The position numbers and the translations under genes were made by a program. Of a DNA stretch of 8,659 nt, positions 1 through 5,935 are shown in pieces. The DNA is taken from contig JAHFUF010000043.1 of assembly GCA_023265235.1 (NCBI GenBank), positions 5,698 to 14,356 on the forward strand. Reading direction: 5' to 3'. Each line of letters starts with the position of its first letter. The first letter of the stretch is position 1. Below the pieces are notes generated by a model. That model did not search any database and was not told where the DNA came from. It was given only the letters and a program-made list of their open reading frames with translations. The stretch comes from Blastocatellia bacterium (GTDB taxonomy: Bacteria > Acidobacteriota > Blastocatellia > Chloracidobacteriales > JADJPF01).

Positions 1-2
1 AA

Positions 3-68
3 ATTAGCCGATTAGTAGACATTGGTCAACGAGTTCAACAGCCCGATAATGCTTTAGACCCTAGATAG
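3..68 (+). CDS. C-terminal tail of a truncated gene (partial)
   Basis: Of the three forward frames at the left edge, only the one beginning at base 3 stays open. It gives 21 residues ending VQQPDNALDPR and then TAG at 66-68; the other two frames stop within the first 15 bases. The composition (Asp, Gln, Arg, Pro) looks like an ordinary soluble C-terminus. Too little is present to name a family. The stop codon lies inside the left arm of the inverted repeat at 64-176. A 21-codon open frame can occur by chance, so this is a plausible call rather than a firm one. Confidence 0.4.
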   Translation: MSRLVDIGQRVQQPDNALDPR

Positions 69-176
69 TGCATAAAATGTAACGCTGAGAATTTGAAAAT
101 ATATACCACAACAGCTTAATAATATAGGTTACATCAATTTTTATTTGTTTTGCAGCATTACATTTTTAGCACTATC
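64..176. repeat. Imperfect 24-bp inverted repeat (possible terminator or MITE-like element)
   Basis: Arms 64-87 and 153-176 are reverse complements at 21 of 24 positions. The outer ends read GATAGTGC and GCACTATC, and the inner ends GCTG and CAGC. They are separated by 65 bp of AT-rich sequence without a gene. The element sits between the partial plus-strand gene (stop at 66-68) and the convergent oxygenase gene (stop at 215). It could be a bidirectional transcription terminator with a long loop or a small non-autonomous transposable element of 113 bp. No convincing target-site duplication is visible at its edges. The inverted repeat itself is directly seen; its role is inferred. Confidence 0.6.
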
Positions 177-214
177 GTTTATTTTTAGCCTTATTTATGA
201 TAATGCTTAACATT

Positions 215-841
215 TTATTCTTGATTTTGAACAATCCACTCGCTTAAGACAGTGTATCTTTCCCAACAGTTGACTTTCCTAATACTATGCCAATTGATTT
301 CATCAGAGAAAAAACAAAGCAATCTATTTTCAATAGGAGTAATAACAACTGCTTGGCTTTCATCCTCAAATTCATTACTGTGAAGACCAAGTTCGCCTCC
401 TCGGCCTTCTACCCAATTAGGAGATAAATAATAAACTGCAACAAAAGATCTAAACTCAGCATTATCTACATGTGGTGGAAATCCAGGAGAATCTTGGTTC
501 ATATACCTTAGTTGAACAAGACAGGTGGTATTAATAGATAGAGAAGTAGCTGATAAAGTTTCTAATAGAGACTTAAATTCTATAGAGTAGAAAACTTTTG
601 CAAGAGGAAGGTATTTTAGAAGCGCAAATTGTACAAAGTTAACATCACCTTTTTGTACTGAAAAATTATGGTTTTTTGAGAGAATTGTTTGTTGCATTCT
701 TTTGAATGCTTTTTGTTCTATAAAATCATCTAAAATATAATGTGTCCATGGAATTTCTTTTTTTATTGATGAGACTTCTTCTTTTGCTAATAAAGTTATG
801 TCTTGATATTTTTGTGAAATTAGGCTTTTTTTCTCATTCAT
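215..841 (-). CDS. 2-oxoglutarate/Fe(II)-dependent oxygenase (prolyl-4-hydroxylase-like)
   Basis: This 208-residue protein carries the signature of the 2OG-Fe(II) oxygenase superfamily, soluble enzymes that couple 2-oxoglutarate decarboxylation to hydroxylation of a substrate. The HxD iron ligands are H124 and D126 (PPHVDN), the distal ligand is H185 (NWHSIRKV), and R195 (WERYT) is placed to bind the 2-oxoglutarate carboxylate. The segment GRGGELGL (147-154) matches the GGxL turn of the prolyl-4-hydroxylase-like fold. All active-site residues are present, so it looks functional. There is no signal peptide. The start is supported by AGAGG, 7 bases upstream of the ATG; a second in-frame Met is not needed. 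It lies downstream of the 57-residue gene on the same strand, separated by 113 bp containing a hairpin. The coding sequence is visibly AT-rich: the line 781-840 has 15 G+C in 60, against 26 in 60 for 5401-5460 in hpnH. The substrate is unknown; a peptide, a free amino acid or a small metabolite are all possible. Confidence 0.88.
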   Translation of the reverse strand: MNEKKSLISQKYQDITLLAKEEVSSIKKEIPWTHYILDDFIEQKAFKRMQQTILSKNHNFSVQKGDVNFVQFALLKYLPLAKVFYSIEFKSLLETLSATSLSINTTCLVQLRYMNQDSPGFPPHVDNAEFRSFVAVYYLSPNWVEGRGGELGLHSNEFEDESQAVVITPIENRLLCFFSDEINWHSIRKVNCWERYTVLSEWIVQNQE

Positions 842-860
842 TAAAAACCTCTATAAGTTT

Positions 861-915
861 AAGAAAAACTGCGACGATGACTAACAAATAATTAGACCTC
901 ATCACAGTTTTTCTT
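861..915 (-). terminator. Hairpin between small gene and oxygenase: terminator or attenuator
   Basis: Bases 861-871 (AAGAAAAACTG) and 905-915 (CAGTTTTTCTT) are perfect reverse complements. Inside them a second helix, GATGA 876-880 with TCATC 899-903, can stack after an asymmetric internal loop (4 bases against 1). Read on the minus strand the right-hand side ends in GTTTTTCTT, a T-rich run typical of factor-independent termination. It lies after the 57-residue gene and before the oxygenase, so it could separate the two transcripts or reduce read-through into the oxygenase. The pairing is directly visible; termination is inferred. Confidence 0.55.
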
Positions 916-954
916 TTATTAATTGCTAAACCAAATCAGAGGGATTACGTGGTT

Positions 955-1128
955 TTACTTGGTCAATTGGAGTTCATCTGATGTTTTCATTTGTTTGGAT
1001 TGCTGATTGGTATTGTTTATTTCTTGTGATTGTGCTTCTACTTTTAATTCTTCTACTAGTTTTTTTATACTTCCTGGAACTCCACGTATAGGTCGGTGTG
1101 TTCCTACTCCACCTTTTGGGGTTGGCAT
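955..1128 (-). CDS. 57-residue small protein, unknown function (possible modified-peptide precursor)
   Basis: I do not recognise a family. The frame is open further upstream, but the ATG at 1128 is the better start. AAGGAG lies 10 bases before it, and a near-consensus promoter would start transcription at about 1180, leaving the longer version untranslatable. The 57-residue product begins MPTPKGGVGTHRPIRGVPGS, a Gly/Pro/basic stretch. Residues 21-33 could form a short amphipathic helix (IKKLVEELKV). The tail from about 32 is rich in Gln, Asn, Ser and Lys. It has no Cys, no Trp, no membrane segment and no signal peptide. Its dedicated promoter and strong ribosome site argue that it is expressed. 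The next gene downstream on the same strand encodes a 2OG-Fe(II) oxygenase. That layout would fit a ribosomally made peptide and its tailoring enzyme, but no known leader motif was recognised and a small regulatory protein is equally possible. Confidence 0.6.
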   Translation of the reverse strand: MPTPKGGVGTHRPIRGVPGSIKKLVEELKVEAQSQEINNTNQQSKQMKTSDELQLTK

Positions 1129-1138
1129 AATATTTATT

Positions 1139-1144
1139 CTCCTT
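1139..1144 (-). promoter_or_regulatory. Ribosome binding site deciding the small-gene start
   Basis: Read on the minus strand this is AAGGAG, a full-strength Shine-Dalgarno core, with 10 bases to the ATG at 1128. No comparable site precedes the upstream in-frame Met at 1185, so the 57-residue form is preferred over the 76-residue form. Confidence 0.75.
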
Positions 1145-1186
1145 ATTTCAATTTGATAAAAATGGTTTGACTTAAAAAACTTCATT

Positions 1187-1214
1187 ATTATAAGGCTTTA
1201 TGTTTTGAAGTCAA
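1187..1214 (-). promoter_or_regulatory. Sigma-70-type promoter for the small gene
   Basis: On the minus strand, TTGACT (bases 1214-1209) is followed by 16 bases and TATAAT (1192-1187). That is 5 of 6 at the -35 box and 6 of 6 at the -10 box. Transcription would begin near 1180, giving a leader of about 50 bases before the ATG at 1128. A perfect 10-bp palindrome, CTATGCATAG at 1231-1240, lies 16 bases upstream of the -35 box and could be a regulator site. In a region this AT-rich a -10 match alone would mean little; the matched pair with good spacing is what makes it credible. Confidence 0.65.
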
Positions 1215-1400
1215 GAAAAACTTAGTGAGTCTATGCATAGAATAAATGCTTGCAATATACACCTTAAGGCTATGGAAAGTGTATTGATAAGACATATAGG
1301 AATTACTTTGCAACATGTTATAACTAGAATAAATTATGAAACCTAATGAAAATAATTTAGTATAGGCCATTAAAGAAAAATTTTAGACTATGGTTTTGTT

Positions 1401-2153
1401 ATGCTAGAAAAAGATTTAGATAAACTTCGCTCACTACGAATAGGACTAGCCTTAAGTGGTGGTTCTGTACGCGGTTTAGCTCATATTGGGGTAATAAAAG
1501 CATTAACAGAAATTGGGTTAAACCCTTCTGTTATTGCAGGAACAAGTGTTGGGAGTTTGGTTGGGGCCTCTATTGCTGCTGGGATGGAGTGGCATGAAAT
1601 AGCAGAAATGGCACGCTCAGTCTTTTGGCCAGAACTACTCAATGGTGATAGGCTAGAGCGGTTTTGTGAAAAATATCTGCCTAAAACCTTTACAGAATTA
1701 AAACTACCTTTTGCCGCAGTTGCCACTTTATTACCTAAGAGACAAGCCATTGCAATTAAAACAGGACAGCTTGCTTCAGCCATTAATGCTAGTTGTGCAA
1801 TACGTTTTCTGCGTCGTCCTGTTATTAGAGAAGGACAAAAGCTTAAAGATGGAGGAATGGCTTGTGTGTTACCTGTTTTAGCTTGTCGAGAATTAGGAGC
1901 GGATTTTGTTATTGCTTCTGATGTGTGGACACTCAGCTTTGTTCTAAAACAAATTGGATGTAAACCAGAAAATAACTTAAATGGAAAACTTTATCCACTA
2001 CATTACCGACAAGCTATAGAAAATACTCAAATGCTAATTCAGCCACAAATTCCTGCAATAGGCTATTTACCAAGTGATGCTGCAATTAAGCGTATGATAA
2101 GTATAGGAGAACAGGCTACTTATAAAGCACTTTCACAATTATCTAAAGTCTAA
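1401..2153 (+). CDS. Patatin-like phospholipase / serine hydrolase
   Basis: This 250-residue protein has the patatin fold signatures in order. The glycine-rich oxyanion loop is SGGSVRG (19-25), the nucleophile elbow GTSVG has Ser49, and the Asp of the Ser-Asp dyad is D150 in KDGG. Family members cleave acyl esters of phospholipids or other lipids, in the cytosol or at the inner membrane face. Length and motif spacing resemble the compact RssA/YlbK-type bacterial patatins. There is no signal peptide. Two deviations stand out: the usual third Gly of the GGGxRG loop is Ser, and the segment normally read as A-I-P-G before the Pro-Val is AIRFLRRPV (133-141). The dyad is intact, so activity is still likely. 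No clear Shine-Dalgarno precedes the ATG. The gene faces away from the small-protein gene and converges on xisI with only 9 bp between stop codons, so it appears to be a single-gene unit. Confidence 0.87.
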   Translation: MLEKDLDKLRSLRIGLALSGGSVRGLAHIGVIKALTEIGLNPSVIAGTSVGSLVGASIAAGMEWHEIAEMARSVFWPELLNGDRLERFCEKYLPKTFTELKLPFAAVATLLPKRQAIAIKTGQLASAINASCAIRFLRRPVIREGQKLKDGGMACVLPVLACRELGADFVIASDVWTLSFVLKQIGCKPENNLNGKLYPLHYRQAIENTQMLIQPQIPAIGYLPSDAAIKRMISIGEQATYKALSQLSKV

Positions 2154-2162
2154 ACGAAGCTC

Positions 2163-2498
2163 TTAACTAACAGCAAAATCTGTGTATTGGCGTACTTCTG
2201 GTGACTTAAAAGCTAATACTATATGCTCACGAGGAATTCCAGCCTTAACAAGCTCTTCTGCTACCCCTTCTTCAGTACCATCTTGCTGTATCCATACTTT
2301 ATCTTTACGAATATCAATATGTAATACGCTGCCATGAATACGATAAACCCCATTCCAACCAGAATACATCAACTCATAATGATCATTAGATTCATCAAAA
2401 ATGGTTTCTATTTCTATTTCACCTCGCGAAGGAACATATTTTCCATATTCTTTAATAAGTTCACGAATAATTTTCCTATATTTACTTAAGGTATCCAT
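2163..2498 (-). CDS. xisI: XisI-like protein (element excision controlling factor family)
   Basis: At 111 residues this is the normal size for XisI. It shows the family's recognisable blocks: an N-terminal helix (YRKIIRELI), the DHYELMYSGW centre (39-48), HIDIRKDKVWIQQDGTEEG (60-78), the AGIPREHIVLAF stretch (86-97), and the closing RQYTDFAV (103-110). In Anabaena, XisI and XisH are needed, with the recombinase XisF, to excise the fdxN element. Elsewhere the pair occurs without any such element and its job is unknown. The first codons overlap the last 13 bases of xisH, so the two are translationally coupled. Both stop codons at the convergent junction with the patatin gene are only 9 bp apart. 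No recombinase gene is present in the window. Confidence 0.9.
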   Translation of the reverse strand: MDTLSKYRKIIRELIKEYGKYVPSRGEIEIETIFDESNDHYELMYSGWNGVYRIHGSVLHIDIRKDKVWIQQDGTEEGVAEELVKAGIPREHIVLAFKSPEVRQYTDFAVS

Positions 2499-2902
2499 TT
2501 AACAATAACCTCTTGTTTAGTATTGAAGGCAATTAGAGCAATATGCAAATCTTCTATAACAGGGCGAGCTATTGCCTCATCTAAAGTATTAGTAAACACA
2601 TTTTCTGGGACGGCTAAAAAAAGCTTACGATCTGGTTCAAAACGAGAAATCAAGGAGCGATAGAAAACATATTGACCTATAGCTACTTCTAAATCTCTGA
2701 TATCTGATGCCCCTAAAAAACTTTTTATTTCAACCGCAATTTTTTCGCCTTGCTTTTCAGCAGCTAAGGAACGTTCAGCCCCAATATCTACAAAAACGTT
2801 TCTTTGTCCAAAACTTATCGTATAAGGATCATGTGTAATAGTCCAACCATCCTTAATAAGAGCATTTTTTAAGCTATTATGGTAGATATCCTTTGCTGGC
2901 AT
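2486..2902 (-). CDS. xisH: XisH-like protein, nuclease-fold member
   Basis: This 138-residue protein begins MPAKDIYHNSLKNALIKDGW, the characteristic XisH N-terminus. It continues with VDIGAER (38-44), EKIAVEIKSF (53-62) and IGQYVFYR (75-82). D39, the E58-x-K60 pair and the Q77-x3-Y81 spacing match the core of PD-(D/E)xK-type nuclease folds, so a metal-dependent nuclease-like active site appears intact. Catalysis has not been shown from sequence. The family is known from the Anabaena fdxN element excision system, where XisH acts together with XisI. Here it overlaps xisI by 13 bases and follows the ATP-grasp ligase gene by 37 bp on the same strand, consistent with one transcript. The ribosome site is weak (GAAAG on the minus strand). 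A nuclease/partner module such as a defence or toxin-antitoxin unit is an alternative reading. Confidence 0.9.
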   Translation of the reverse strand: MPAKDIYHNSLKNALIKDGWTITHDPYTISFGQRNVFVDIGAERSLAAEKQGEKIAVEIKSFLGASDIRDLEVAIGQYVFYRSLISRFEPDRKLFLAVPENVFTNTLDEAIARPVIEDLHIALIAFNTKQEVIVKWIP

Positions 2903-2939
2903 ATAAAGCTTTCAACATTAAAGGTTTGAACAGTTCTAT

Positions 2940-4559
2940 TTAAGCATTATTTAAATAAATAGAGGAGTAGTTTAGCCTATCTTCCCATTTATGGTCTTTT
3001 AGTTCTTCGTCAAGTACTCTTAAAATACTTTGATAGAGTTCTTGAGCATCTTCAGGAGAATTTCCAATACAAGTAACGCCTACTTTACCAAATTGACTCA
3101 TTGCCCCAATTAAATGAAATACTACTCCGCGTTCTGTCGCAGAATGGAAGTGCAAATCATGATAAACAGCAATATCAATAAGTTCGTCAGGCGTAATTCC
3201 TCGGTAGTGAGGGGCACTAAGATTATCAGAGGCTAGATAATATTTAGGGCGACCACTAGAAGTAATAAACATACCTGTAGCAGGATCATATCCACCATCA
3301 GTCAAAAACTTCATCATCAAGAAAGGATGTGTAGTCCCGCCTTTACGTAAGTTTATTTCTATTGCGTAATAATCCCAGTCATCACCTTTTTGAACCAGTA
3401 CAAAATCAATTGCAAAACGACCAATCACCCCTTTTTTAGCAAGTATTGCAGCGATTTTTTCTCCATACTCTTGAATTTTTGCTCGATAACTAGGGTTAGC
3501 AGGAAAAGTACAGCCTAGATAAACTTGCCCAGATAATCCCCCTAGTAACTGATCGTGTGTAGAAATTACTTGAGGCTCTCCAACAGCATTAACTCGGCAT
3601 TGTACGCTAGGGGATTGTTTTACTTCACCTTCAATAAACTCTTCACAAATCCCCCCCATACTTAGAAATTTGGTAGCAAAATTTTCCCAAATTTCTGTTG
3701 GTGCTACAAATTCTAGGCTAGTTTCTAGACGAGCAGAGATCGCAGCTTTACGAGTAGACCGTGAAGCGTCTTTAACGTTCATTAAAGGTTCAAAACGGAA
3801 AATAGCATTTCCTTCACCAGAGAAACCATCATTAAGTTTTACTACTGCTTTGCGCATTTGAGGGCGTTCTTCCCAAAGATCCATTAAAGCTTCAGCAATA
3901 GCATTTTGAGTATGTAGGTTTTCTATTCCAGCAGGCATTGGGATTTCTGCTTCACGAAAGATTTGACGACAGCCACTTTTAGTTCCTAGGTCTAATAAAT
4001 CAGGGTCAAGGCCATAAAGAGGGATACCTAATTGTACTGCCAGGGTACGTTCCAAGGGAGTAGTGTTAAAGCAGACTAGATGGGCATTATTTCTATCGCC
4101 AATAGAGCGGCGAATACGTTCCATAAGTATTGGCCTGTCTAATAATTTTTGTGTTAGAGGGGTATTAGAACTGTCATTGGTTTCAATTAAAATTAGTCGA
4201 CGACGAGCATGAGCAGCAGGAACGCCTGTAAGTAAATGTAGATAATAATCTATTACTGATGGGTGGAGGCGTTGAGAAGTAATAAAAACCAAACGTGTTC
4301 TTGGCCTACGCAGTAGCATTAATAAATATAGCAAACGCTCTTCATAAAAGGATGCCCCTTTAAGCTTTAACAATTCTTCCTCATGCAAAGTCATAGAAGG
4401 GACTATTACGCTAGTGTGTTCGGCCAGGCGATTATTCGCCACTTTATCAAAAAGGGCAGGCATTCTTTCTTGTAATCGTTTAAATACAGCAAGTTCTTCA
4501 GGTGAACTTGGTAGGGGAAAAGAATTATCTGTAAGGGTTTGGACTAGAGTATTGGCCAT
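2940..4559 (-). CDS. ATP-grasp peptide ligase, PGM1-related
   Basis: This 539-residue enzyme (from the ATG at 4559) belongs to the ATP-grasp carboxylate-amine ligases, which activate a carboxylate as acyl phosphate and join it to an amine. The nucleotide-binding strand VVKLNDGFSGEGN (239-251) supplies K241. EEFIEGE (306-312) fits the hinge region, and AIDFV (D385) with EINLR (E401, N403) provides the metal ligands. The C-terminal block GVVFHLIGAMSQFGKVGVTCIG (478-499), followed by an ALY-type helix, resembles the C-terminal domain of PGM1, the pheganomycin ligase that joins a non-protein amino acid derivative to ribosomally made peptides. An unrelated N-terminal region of about 180 residues precedes the grasp domain. 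The frame is open to a TTG at 4658, but GGAG 7 bases before the ATG at 4559 makes that the better start. It is first in an apparent operon with xisH and xisI. Its real substrates cannot be read from sequence. Confidence 0.85.
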   Translation of the reverse strand: MANTLVQTLTDNSFPLPSSPEELAVFKRLQERMPALFDKVANNRLAEHTSVIVPSMTLHEEELLKLKGASFYEERLLYLLMLLRRPRTRLVFITSQRLHPSVIDYYLHLLTGVPAAHARRRLILIETNDSSNTPLTQKLLDRPILMERIRRSIGDRNNAHLVCFNTTPLERTLAVQLGIPLYGLDPDLLDLGTKSGCRQIFREAEIPMPAGIENLHTQNAIAEALMDLWEERPQMRKAVVKLNDGFSGEGNAIFRFEPLMNVKDASRSTRKAAISARLETSLEFVAPTEIWENFATKFLSMGGICEEFIEGEVKQSPSVQCRVNAVGEPQVISTHDQLLGGLSGQVYLGCTFPANPSYRAKIQEYGEKIAAILAKKGVIGRFAIDFVLVQKGDDWDYYAIEINLRKGGTTHPFLMMKFLTDGGYDPATGMFITSSGRPKYYLASDNLSAPHYRGITPDELIDIAVYHDLHFHSATERGVVFHLIGAMSQFGKVGVTCIGNSPEDAQELYQSILRVLDEELKDHKWEDRLNYSSIYLNNA

Positions 4560-4687
4560 AGGATTGCTCCGGTAAGTTTTTTGATGAGTACTTATCAGGA
4601 AAATTTCTCCTCGGTATTCTAAACTAGTGACGTTGATAAGGAAATAGTTTATCTGCAAGAAAATTACTATTGAGAAAGATTTTGTCT

Positions 4688-4721
4688 TGCGAATTTTTAC
4701 TCACTTATGGGGAAATTCGCA
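4688..4721. promoter_or_regulatory. 9-bp inverted repeat in the divergent ligase/hpnH intergenic region
   Basis: TGCGAATTT (4688-4696) and AAATTCGCA (4713-4721) are perfect reverse complements separated by 16 bases. They sit in the 278-bp region between the divergently transcribed ligase (start 4559) and hpnH (start 4838). The spacing would suit a dimeric regulator or a transcript hairpin. I see no convincing -35/-10 pair for either gene here. The rest of this intergenic region shows no gene. Confidence 0.35.
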
Positions 4722-4837
4722 CAGAGTTCTTCACCCACTCTTTGTTTATGTGCTACATTGGCGATTTAGTCTAGAGAAGCATTCTAAAATTAATTATTAA
4801 AATTAACAGATAAAATTTTGTTTTGTGAGGTTTTCTT

Positions 4838-5857
4838 ATGGGTATATCACTACGCCAAGCTGCTAAAGTTGGGGCTTATGTAATGAAAAAAAGACTATTT
4901 GGAGAAAAAAAATTCCCCTTAGTCTTAATGCTAGAGCCGTTGTTTCGTTGTAATTTGGCTTGTGCTGGTTGTGGTAAGATTCAATACCCTGAAGAAATAC
5001 TACGCAAAAACCTATCTCCAGAAGAATGTTTTCGTGTTGCAAAAGAATGTGGTGCTCCAGTAGTAACTGTTGCTGGTGGTGAACCTTTGATTCATCCCAA
5101 AATAGATGAAATTACTGCTGGTCTAGTAGAGATGAAAAAATTTGTTTATCTTTGTACTAACGCGCTTCTTTTAGAGCGACATTTAAATAAATTTAAGCCT
5201 TCTCCTTATCTTACTTTTAGCATTCATTTAGATGGTATGCGCGATCGTCACGATAAATTAGTCTGTCGTGATGGGGTTTTTGATGACGTAGTTAAAGCAA
5301 TTAAAGCTGCTAAGGCGGCAGGTTTTCGTGTTACTACTAACACAACTGTTTTTGATGGCGAAAAACCAGAGCATTTGCATGAAATGTTTGATTTTCTAGC
5401 AGAGTTAGGTGTTGATGGGATGATGATTTCTCCTGGATATAGCTATGCTTTGGCACCTGACCAAGACCATTTTCTTAAACGAGAACAAACAAAAGCGTTG
5501 TTTAGAGAGATTTTTGCTCCACTACCTAGCAAACGTGGTAAACGCTGGCAGTTTAATCATTCCTCATTTTTTATTGATTTCTTAACAGGCCAACGTGATT
5601 ATGAATGCACTCCTTGGGGTAATCCAAACTATAATGTGTTTGGTTGGCAAAAACCCTGTTACTTGCTTAATGAAGGATATGTAAACACTTTCAAAGAACT
5701 ACTTGAAGACACAGACTGGTCAAAATACGGTCGTAAGAGCGGGAACCCAAAATGTGCTGATTGTATGGTGCATTGTGGATATGAACCTTCAGCCGTGATA
5801 GATGCAACAGCAAACTTCAAAAATATGCTGGTGTCGCTACGTAGTCTAAAGAGTTAA
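4838..5857 (+). CDS. hpnH: Adenosyl-hopene transferase HpnH (radical SAM)
   Basis: HpnH uses a radical S-adenosylmethionine mechanism to add a 5'-deoxyadenosyl group to the hopene side chain. This gives adenosylhopane, the entry step to extended (C35, bacteriohopanepolyol) hopanoids of the membrane. The 339-residue length is normal for the family. The 4Fe-4S cluster motif is C38-x3-C42-x2-C45 in RCNLACAGC, preceded by the highly typical FPLVLMLEPLF. VAGGEPLIHP carries the GGEP SAM-binding motif, and YLTFSIHLDGM is a family hallmark. C-terminal cysteines (KPCYLL and CADCMVHC) match the conserved tail. The start is backed by GTGAGG 7 bases upstream of the ATG. Squalene-hopene cyclase and the other hpn genes are not in this window, so the pathway must be completed elsewhere. 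It is followed 78 bp later by an unrecognised gene on the same strand. Confidence 0.96.
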   Translation: MGISLRQAAKVGAYVMKKRLFGEKKFPLVLMLEPLFRCNLACAGCGKIQYPEEILRKNLSPEECFRVAKECGAPVVTVAGGEPLIHPKIDEITAGLVEMKKFVYLCTNALLLERHLNKFKPSPYLTFSIHLDGMRDRHDKLVCRDGVFDDVVKAIKAAKAAGFRVTTNTTVFDGEKPEHLHEMFDFLAELGVDGMMISPGYSYALAPDQDHFLKREQTKALFREIFAPLPSKRGKRWQFNHSSFFIDFLTGQRDYECTPWGNPNYNVFGWQKPCYLLNEGYVNTFKELLEDTDWSKYGRKSGNPKCADCMVHCGYEPSAVIDATANFKNMLVSLRSLKS

Positions 5858-5935
5858 AATAATTACAGCTTTAATATTTTAATTAAAGTAAATAGCCCAA
5901 ATAGCCCACGAAATTTGATTATTTGGAGGTAAAAA

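Noticed and set aside
1129..1185. Upstream 19-codon extension of the small protein
   Set aside because: The AAGGAG ribosome site lies inside it, and the predicted transcription start falls at about its first codon, so the ATG at 1128 is preferred.
1188..1370. 60-codon minus-strand open frame between the small gene and the patatin gene
   Set aside because: It has no ribosome site, covers the promoter of the small gene, is full of Tyr/Ser/Met typical of random AT-rich translation, and overlaps the leader of the divergent gene.
1481..1783. 100-codon minus-strand open frame inside the patatin gene
   Set aside because: It is a shadow of the patatin coding frame, with no ribosome site or family resemblance.
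2163..2902. XisHI as evidence for an excisable element in this window
   Set aside because: There is no XisF-type recombinase, no interrupted host gene and no pair of attachment-site repeats flanking the genes.
3670..3861. 63-codon plus-strand open frame inside the ligase gene
   Set aside because: It lies antisense to conserved ATP-grasp sequence and has no initiation signals.
4560..4658. N-terminal extension of the ATP-grasp ligase to a TTG codon
   Set aside because: It has a rare start codon, composition unlike the family, and a good GGAG site directly before the ATG at 4559.
5869..5888. Hairpin between hpnH and the next gene as a terminator
   Set aside because: The 7-bp stem is almost entirely A-T and no T-run follows, so it is too weak to terminate.
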